Positions 55,573-64,000 of a DNA stretch of 64,000 nucleotides are shown here, piece after piece (position 1 is the first letter of the stretch; each line of letters opens with the position of its first letter). Origin of the DNA: Owenia fusiformis. Taxonomy: Eukaryota; Annelida; Polychaeta; Sabellida; Oweniidae. Below the pieces are notes generated by a model that was not told the DNA's origin, ran no database searches, and saw only the letters and a list, made by a program, of their open reading frames with translations. The DNA is taken from assembly GCA_903813345.2 (NCBI GenBank), contig CAIIXF020000009.1, forward strand, positions 35,335,759 to 35,399,758, read 5' to 3'. The position numbers and the translations under genes were made by a program.

Positions 55573-55890
55573 ATTGCAAATACCTCCCTAAATCAAATAA
55601 TTTAAATTTACAAATTTACTAGTGTACGGGGTGGGGAAACAAGTCTCCATCCAACCACTAAAGTTTAAAAGGAAGACTATAGTGTCCCGTGAATTCATTA
55701 TAATCATCTTAGACAATAGTGAAGCGGTACAATCATGGGAGTGTTAATTAATCGGAATGCAAGTTTGATTTAAAATAACTCCTTTGGATCAAATATTTAA
55801 ATTCTACTAGAATGCGGGGAGTGGAAACAAGTCTCCATTCAAGCACTAAATATCAAAAGAAAGATTTCAGTACCCCTTAACTTCACTCCC
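55573..55890. repeat. Diverged tandem duplication, about 185 bp unit
   Basis: GGGGTGGGGAAACAAGTCTCCATCC...CACTAAA (about 55629-55662) recurs as GGGGAGTGGAAACAAGTCTCC...CACTAAA (about 55815-55848). Upstream ATCAAATAATTTAAATT sequence is duplicated with it. Confidence 0.7.
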
Positions 55891-55899
55891 GGACTTCAC

Positions 55900-57960
55900 T
55901 ATTCACCACCACCCCCCCCCCCTTCCCCAGTTATCCCTTATGACCCCAGAATGTTCGTTTCTGTCCCCCCCCCTGTCCATGGCCAGTAAGTAATCTATGT
56001 GTATATTGGCTCCCTCCCAAAAGTGGGAAAACCAGATGCAGGCATAGACATTGACAAGGTGAGGGGATTTAAATATAAAAATAGTCTTGTTTTTGGCTCC
56101 GACTTAAATATTTTGGCACTGTTTAACGAAGCCGGTTTAAGGAATGAGAGGCAGAAATAATTCCTAGAAATAAGATGGCCTGTCTTTACTATAATCAAGA
56201 TGCTACCTAACCGCAGTTATTTTGGTTTTATGACGCCGGGAATATTGCTCGAGCTTGAATAACAAATAAAAGGCATGTTCTTATTTCTGTATTCTGTCCT
56301 TTGATTGTGTATACGGTTGAGCATCATGATACACCATGACATCTCATTTCTTCTCAGCCCTGAGATGTTTCAGGTGAAACAGAAAGATGATATGAGTATC
56401 AGAATAACGGTTGAACTGCACGCCAAACGTTAAGATTGTTAAAACGCTTAAAATAAAACTTTACTCCTCTCAATTTACATACAAATGAAACAGATTAGAT
56501 TCGAATCTCAGTCACACCAGCCACTGTTCAAAGGAAGTACAAATATCTATATAAATCAAATGTCTGAGAATTTGATAACTGTCTGGGATCCAATGTTAAT
56601 TTTATTGAATCAAACTAAGAAAAGTATAAAGATGAATTTTAAACGTTTAGAGGGAAAAGTCAAATATGCATTGTAACCCTAAAAATAATTCATTAAAGTG
56701 TCGTACACATTTCATAACATTTATATAAATAAAACAAATAAAGCACAACCCTAATGCCCTAATGAATTCATATCGGCGCTAAACGGCCCTTGCAATAAAA
56801 ACGCATCGAAGCAGGGAATGCTTGGAAAATTCTTTCGAGACTGACTTTTGTTATTTCAAAATTGAAATATGCCTAATTCCTATGAAATAATCAAATAACC
56901 ACGCGATCATTTTCCCTGGGTTTTACTCTATTTTAGATTTACTAGAGTTCATTGAAAAGTTCAGTCGTAAAACTTTAGAGATCAAAAGACTAATTAGGCA
57001 CCTGATTGCGAAAGTTTGATTGCATTTCGATCGCCGGGATTTTACAAACGTATTGTTTAAGTAGCGATCGTGTTCTTGGGATCTTGATAACTTCCTATTT
57101 TAAGTTTAGGGTTGAAAGCAATGAGTATGTCGGACTTTCTCAAGTCCACATAATGAAACAATATCCCTTTATATTAGTCCAATCGGAATTTGCATAAACA
57201 TACCAGTTTTTTATTGCAAAAAGAACTGTAATTAATAGCCTACATGAAAGCATCATGATAAAAACAGGATCTTAAGAGGTTCTGGACAAATCATTTGATT
57301 CTGGACTTGACATATTTTTTTTCCAACGAAATCACATCCAAGGGTTGAATTTTTATTGGATATTTAGAGAGCGAGTCCTGTATTGATTTCAATAAAAAGG
57401 TTAAAATAGAACGCTATTTGAGAGTTAATCTTATACTTTCATTACATTGATAAATTAAGGCAAATTCTGAAAAATTTTAAAGTGCATTTTTTATGAAATA
57501 TTATCCAAGTATTTAGATGAAACGGTCTTATTTAAATACAAATCATAACATGATGATATTTTTTCATAAAATATTTCTTCAAGAAATTCAATTGAAGGCT
57601 CAAGATAAAACGAGCTAATTGAGGTGAAAACCCTTACATGATGATGTGTTTTCATGACTTCTTTCATAAAATTCCATCAAGGGGTGAAAATAAAATGATC
57701 GAATTTAAGTGATTTAAGGATCACGAGGATAGGTTTTCTTGGATATTTTCTATGAAATCCCATCCAGTGGTCAAGGTAAAATTTTTATTTGGTATATTTG
57801 GTCACGTGTTCGAACCCATAGAACCATATAGGAACGTCATTTTGAATGTTACGTGATAAATCCATATAAGGCTTTTAGAACAATGTGGGGAAAGATGAGG
57901 GGAAACCCCTGACACCTGTTCACGATTTTATCCGAACGTTCATCGGATCATTTCGGTTTT
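55900..57960. other. Intergenic, no gene recognised
   Basis: C-rich runs at 55912-55922 and near 55965. Short open frames have no family similarity. Confidence 0.4.
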
Positions 57961-57984
57961 TATGCACTTCATTATTTTACCGAA

Positions 57985-58395
57985 GTTTGCCGATTCGATT
58001 CGTCGTATTTCGGAATATTGGGGACAATTTTATACTCCATTGGGAGTATTTTTAATCTACTTCTTATTACGAAGATTCCCGAACCTTGTTCGGATTAATC
58101 CGGATTTTCTGACCTACTTCATCTACCGAGATTTAACGAGTTTACATTCGGCTCATTTCGGAATCCTGGTGACAATTTTATACTCCATTGGAGTATTTTT
58201 GATCTACTTCTCTGGATTTTTGATCTACTTCTTATGACGAAGATTCCCGAATCAGTTCGGATTAATCCGGATTTTCTGACCTACTTTATCTACCGAGATT
58301 TAACGAGTTAACATTCGTCTCATTTCGGAATCCTGGTGACAATTTTATACTCCATTGGAGTATTTTTGATCTACTTTTTCTGGATTTTGCCCTAC
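57985..58395. repeat. Tandem repeat, about 145-168 bp unit, 2.5 copies
   Basis: ATTTCGGAATCCTGGTGACAATTTTATACTCC-like blocks occur near 58007, 58152 and 58320; GATTCCCGAA...TTCGGATTAATCCGGATTTTC follows each of the first two. The repeat stays open on the plus strand and mimics a hydrophobic ORF. Confidence 0.85.
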
Positions 58396-58659
58396 TTATT
58401 ATAAGTTGACAGCAAGCAAATCAAAAAGTTCGCCATGAACGGGTTTCGATCGACTAACCTAGAGAGTGGAAGCTAAACACGCTAGCCATGAGGCTAACGT
58501 TCACCTGTGTGAGTTGATAAAAGTATCATATATTTATACCGAGCGTCAATTTAGAATGATCTTCGCTTTTGACTCCACTCAGATACAACTCGTCAGTGGT
58601 GTTAGTGAATAACCAAATCCCAGGCGAGTGGTTCGTATCCCACCGTGATATGTTATTTT

Positions 58660-60650
58660 TGCTTTATTAATACGACAGAAAGGAGCAAGGTGTAGGTTTG
58701 AAAACAAGACATACGTTTATTTCAATACAGTTTTAGAAACATTAACCTCTGATAATTGAAGGATTTCCACTTCTGAAGCGCGACTAGATCTAAGAAGTTC
58801 ATTAATCAAGACAGAGTAAACCTTTTAGATATATGTTAGACAATGTACACGCCCCGTGTGGAATCAACTAAATGTTACATTTTGGATTTCATTGAGATCC
58901 TGTCATAGTCCTAAAATTTATTTTTCTGGAACATCATTTTTTCAACACTGATACAAATTTCCCTGACATTTCCATGACATGTCTACAGTTTCAAAATTCC
59001 CGGACTCTTTGGCCCTTTTTGACCTTATTTTAAAATTCTCTGACATTTCAGGCACTTGGAAAATTAAATCAAAACCCTGACATTTCCAGGTGTGTACGAA
59101 CGCTGGAATTATTCTTAAAATATCCTTCAAACAAAAGGGGAAAATGCTATACACAAATACTCTAATTTAGTTTGTATTGTAATGCGTTGTATTACATTGC
59201 ATTGCATTGTATTGTGTATTTATTTGAGTGTCCGTTGACGGTAAAGAAGGCATTTAAAAGTTATTTGTGAAACTTAATAAACTTAATAAACAATACTTTA
59301 ACAGTATTCTGTTATGGCAAAGTATATTTCATTTTTTCTCTTGTTCTCTACAATCTGCGTTGAGGACACTGAAGCATATGTCTGTATTTTGTTGGTGGGG
59401 AACAGCGTATCCTATCGTTCACGGAGCAAATTCAACTCTCGTTCACGAGTACCTTGTTTTTGGGCTCTTGTCCCAAAGATAACGATTGTATAAGGTTGCA
59501 TAATCAGGATTATGAGCTTTCATGTTCTCATAGTTACATCTGTTGTAAAACGAATCTTGTCGCAACCTCTGCGAATCACGACAGCATAACATTTGAATCA
59601 CGTTGACATCATTGCAAAATTAGGCTAAATATGCTAAGTCAAGACGTTAATTAGCCCACGAAAGTTCATGGGTAACTTGAGAACTACAAAATACAACCAA
59701 ATACTTTTCGAACGTACAATAGCAATATTTCTCACCTAACGTCTTCATAGTTTTAGGAACGTATTTTAAACGCATGATAGCCAAATATATCAAGATACTA
59801 TATCTGCCTAAATGAAGTTATCTAGTGTTTACAAAGTTTTGAAATATATTATATCCAGATCCATCAGAAATTAACTTATCCATTTACATTACTTTACTAG
59901 TTCTAGTATCTTGCATGACTCGTTCATAAGAATTCTTTAATTCTACCTCGTTCCCAATACGTCCTCAGACAGACAAGAAATTGAAGTCACACCCGTTTGT
60001 TTGGGTGGCATATTTATACGTATACGCACTTTCTCTGATTATTGTCAAACAAATACATTTCAGGAGAAGAACATAAAAAACAAATGCCTGAAACGAATGC
60101 CGAAACATAAATCCCAAGTGATTAAGTATAGAATGTTTTATTCTTTTACGATTTGATAAGAGACCGAGACTAAGAAATTAAATGCGACGAAATATTTTGA
60201 CAACGTAATTTGTATACTGTTTTATTCTTAAAGTTCTATGCGATAAATTATTTTATCTGTTTCAAAATGTTTCATTTTATTTTGCCTATATAAAAGAGAT
60301 TGAAGAAGATAAGATAAACTGTTCCGTAATATATATTGTGTCTTAATAACCTTTTTTTAGAATCACAATGTAAAATAAATCTCCCGTTCCTGCCATTCTG
60401 GTAACGCCATGCAATGGATGCAATTCAAAGTGAGAGAGAGATCTATGAATAACAGAATGCGTCCATGCCATTAATTTGGCCAAATACATGGCATGAAACT
60501 GACGTAAGTTTAAGTAAGCTACGCCCCCCGCTTTCTCTGGTAAATTATGACTTTATTTTTCGGAGTAATGGGTTTCGGACAACTGGGTTTCGGAGAACTG
60601 GGATGTACCCGATTACGCTTTGCACGCCGCTTTAAAATCCCGATGTCTCC
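58660..60650. other. Intergenic, no gene recognised
   Basis: An (ATTGC/GTATT)n-like microsatellite lies near 59170-59215. No gene or transposon domain recognised. Confidence 0.4.
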
Positions 60651-60654
60651 AGAG

Positions 60655-61080
60655 GTAGTTTAATCCGGTAGCCGACAGGCGTTTCTTGCATTATTGAATA
60701 CAAGCTAACCTTATATTCGCGAATGCAACTAACGCCTTCCGGCTACCTGATTAACCCAGTATAATATGACCAAGTCATTTAAATATGAATGGAATAGTGG
60801 CAGGTACTATTCGTATTGACATGAGTTTCCAGTAAAATAATAGGTTAATCCGGTAGCCGACAGGCGTTAGTTGCATTTGCGAATACAAGCTAAGACTATG
60901 ATTTGGGAATGGAAGATTTCAGCTTCCGGATTAACCTACCATTCTATGGGCGACTCATTTAAATATGAAAAGAACCTGACAATATTCCATTGATATTTTA
61001 ATGAATTGCCCATAAAATAGTAAAGTAGGTTTATCCGATAGCCGACAGGCGTTAGCGGCATTCGCGAATACAAGCTCCTT
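60655..61080. repeat. Tandem array of hairpin-forming units, about 183 bp, 2.3 copies
   Basis: TTAATCCGGTAGCCGACAGG and following GCGTT occur at about 60660, 60845 and 61028. In the first two units it is answered by a reverse-complement arm (CTTCCGG...GATTAA) about 75-100 bases later, forming hairpins. The spacers share GACTCATTTAAATATGAA- and CCATAAAATAGTA-like motifs. Confidence 0.8.
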
Positions 61081-61906
61081 TATTTCATAATTTGGGAAAT
61101 ATATATTTTCACAATATTGAAATAGATGGTGGTTCAAAGTGGAATACATATCATACAAGTGTCACAGATATTTTTAGTGCATATATGGTCTGTCTTTGCA
61201 TGACTTTGTAGAACATATCAAAACCCTGGGATCCACAGGGTAACAGTAAGTACATTTCGTTAGATCTTCCGAAGTTCATGCTTCAAAGTTGTCAAAGTTG
61301 TAAAAGGGTAATCCTTTTTTGAGTACGAAAGCGTACTTTTTGTTCAATAGCCTTTCCCAGCTGCTAATCTTTTGAGTGCATCGTGCATTCAACGAATTGT
61401 ATTCACTTATTAACCAATCAGTGCCAGGAACAAAATGCACGCTTACTTTTTGGGCTAAGTTTAGTGTTTTATGAAGCATGCTACATACAAATGTTACGCT
61501 TTTGCTCATTTACTTTGAGAACTATCTATAGGTACACATTACCAATTGACTCCTAGATTTGAGTGAACAAGTATCTCGTATTTTTCATTTTTCGATATTT
61601 TGAGATTTGTTGGCTGATGAGTAACTTGATATTTTATGTCTAAATATATTAAAGTGGTTAATAGTAATAGTTTTATTGTACACCATAAACTGTTAACGTT
61701 TTAGAATTGGGACACAATATATGATTTGATAATAGAACAATACATGTATATGTCTTACTCTAAACTCGGTGGTTTGTTTGTTAGTATGTTTTCTTAACAG
61801 CTCAATAACTGTTGTATTAATAAGGCGTTATACTATGAAAAAAAGATTGAACGATGTAGGCATAGGCAGAGGGAGTATCACACTACCCTACCACGTGAAC
61901 ACATTT

Positions 61907-62121
61907 AAAAAGAATACAGGGTACAGTTAAGTTGCAAATAGAGCGGGTATTCTTTGTCCTTTTCCATAGGACTTTTCTGGTGATAGTGCGTTGCAAACTG
62001 TTCGATGAATCTATACAATGTAAAATCTAGTATTCCTCCAGAACTATGGAAATAAACAAAGGTCCTCCATTTGCAACTTCACTGTAGCCTGTATTCCTTT
62101 TAAAGAAATACGGGCTACAGT
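61907..62121. mobile_element. Small foldback MITE plus adjoining 41-bp palindrome
   Basis: AAAAAGAATACAGGGTACAG with TTAAGTTGCAAAT (61907 on) is complementary to ATTTGCAACTTCACTGTAGC with CTGTATTCCTTTT (ending about 62102). At the right end ACTGTAGCCTGTATTCCTTT (62081) and its mirror to 62121 form a near-perfect palindrome. No coding sequence. Confidence 0.7.
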
Positions 62122-64000
62122 ATTGGGGTATAGTAGTTTGATTTTTCAATATATCACTAATCTAGCTTCTTTCCTTGAAAAAACATGAGTTTTGATGTAC
62201 GTATATCAAACATGGGCCACTGCACTATATTGAACCAGGGTGCCGGTGTTACATAATGTGATTTCATGGGCCATCATACAACCACCTCTTGCCCACTTTA
62301 TTCATGTTTTGGATTACAGTTTATACACAATGCATAAACAGCATGAAACAATCATTTCTACTTGTGGATTAGATTTGTATACATCTCTTTGTGAACTGAG
62401 TGTTATGTTCAATATGTGAAAATATCATGGACTTAAATTGTACTTATATTTATAACCTGACCACATTTGCATATGTTCAACAACTGACTGAGTGATCGAG
62501 TTCATCAAACAATGTTCGTAATAGAGGTCATGAACTTTGCTTTATTCATAATCCTATTTCTGCAACTGACTCATATTATGCATTTATTATATAATATTAT
62601 ATGATTTATTTTGATTAGCAGTGTCTCATTAGCCATTGGTGGCTCGAGGCTTTTTGGATGATTGTACAGATGTATATGTATGAAATTAAGCATGCGACAC
62701 TTAAATAAAAAACAATACAATATTAAGCTTATAAACTTGCTGATCATATGATTTTAATATTTTAATACTACATGATACTCATATCAGAATACCAATGTAT
62801 TTGTGAACAACTCTTACGTTTGATATTGTACGAATTTTCTGATTTGCTGTAGTAGTCGTAAATGCAACATATAACAATGTTATGTTACTTTGTGTCATAT
62901 GAAAAATAAATCCGTACAAAGATGAGTTTTATTTCGTTTGTTATTCAATGTAGAATACACGTTGTACATTATTTCATGTATAGGATATTGGCAATAATCA
63001 GACTATCGTATTACAATACAGAAGAATAAAAGAGATAATTATATATGCATTCTAATTTGAGATTGACATGCGTAAAGGTATCAATATTTTATCTAGTATT
63101 TCATTTTATCCCTCCCATCCCATCCCACCCGCTCATCAGCAATCCCCAGAAAATTCGTTCGGTGCTTTTAAATGTTAATAGTTCGGTTGAGTTTTAAAAA
63201 TAAATCTTAAGCACTTTAAATCTAGATAAAATATTCATGATTTGATTGTGATTATCATTTCTAATTATTACATGACGGTTCCATTACATTCAATGCGTAT
63301 CTAATCCTCATAGTTTATACTCGATTTTCGACAGGTAAAGGTAATATATCAACCCTCGGTCCCTACTATTTCTCGTGTAGATATATTGCATAACTTTCTC
63401 AGATATATCCTGTATATTAAATACATTAAATAACATTATATATGTTAGTCTCAGCCTAGACAGTATATATATCAATTTTATTGGATAATGCCATGGGCTT
63501 TCCCACGATAATGCGTAAATTCGAATGAACTTGAAATGAAATTCAACATCCAAAATGTGTTAATTTGATCATCCACCGTGTAACTAAAAGCATATTCATG
63601 TCCTATTTGCCTTAAAATACGATTGTGATTATGATTTCGAATTCTGTTCTCCATATGTAAAATCTAGAAACATAACAGAGTTAAGTTACACGAAATTCAG
63701 CCAACTTGAACATGAAAGTCTTGTCAATTTACTTAATCGTTGATTGATTTCTAGGTTTATTAGAATTAAAAGAACGAACGTTTCATCAAACGAGTCCTAT
63801 ATTCAATATCTATTCGTTGGGCCCATTCTTTAAATGTAACTATATTCTTTTAACTTTAAAAGTATCTGTTTAGTGCTACTTTAACATATATTCATTATTT
63901 TTATCCGCACAACAGTATCAAATGTTAATGCACAACTAGCCATGCCAAGACATGGCCACTACCCTCGTCCAAAGTAAAATACAAGGTCCTCATTCTTTAA
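62122..64000. other. Intergenic to window end, no gene recognised
   Basis: AT-rich sequence without coding similarity or obvious repeats. It may be intron or upstream sequence of a gene beyond the window. Confidence 0.4.

Noticed and set aside
57962-58237. 91-codon hydrophobic plus-strand open frame resembling a membrane protein
   Set aside because: It is a tandem repeat translated in one frame; the repeat breaks the frame and has no homologue I recognise.
61276-61509. 77-codon minus-strand open frame with a VHFVPG motif recalling retroelement RNase H linkers
   Set aside because: The motif is too short, and the flanking residues do not match reverse transcriptase or RNase H patterns.

Overview
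This 64 kb window is AT-rich, intron-rich and dense in transposon-derived repeats, as expected for an animal nuclear genome. The few recognisable genes (a renalase, the last exon of a canopy-type ER protein, an intronless DEG/ENaC channel) and the mix of TIR elements, Tigger/pogo, LINE remnants and GGAC/GGAT microsatellites suggest a marine invertebrate, perhaps a mollusc or another lophotrochozoan. I cannot fix the phylum from sequence alone.

Layout. The left edge (1-892) holds the last intron and terminal exon of a plus-strand canopy (CNPY3/4-like) gene ending in KDEL. It converges on a complete minus-strand renalase gene (RNLS) of seven exons, which I assembled by hand between 23691 and 3469: 345 codons, all introns GT-AG, all phases consistent, a CRE octamer and CCAAT box upstream. 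Its introns hold most of the interesting repeats: a 49-bp tandem array copied from the gene's own exon 4/intron 4 junction, a Tigger relic, two opposed TTAA-flanked MITEs, a GGAC minisatellite, a 246-bp GAA tract and a 473-bp tandem repeat. From 23.8 to 40.2 kb is intergenic DNA with nested MITEs (one foldback element with a 10-bp target duplication inside a GGGCCC-rich element), a LINE 3' remnant and tandem arrays. At 40241-42397 (minus) lies an intronless 718-residue DEG/ENaC channel with every hallmark motif. From 42.4 kb to the right end I recognise no gene; it contains two large foldback elements (44162-46482 and 48187-51333), further MITEs and several tandem repeats.

No functional link between the three genes is evident. 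The candidate for something undescribed is the array at 7353-8622: about 26 units, each carrying a copy of the renalase exon 4 end plus its 5' splice site, placed directly downstream of the genuine donor. Reading past the true donor meets a stop within ten codons, so use of any decoy donor should give a truncated product.
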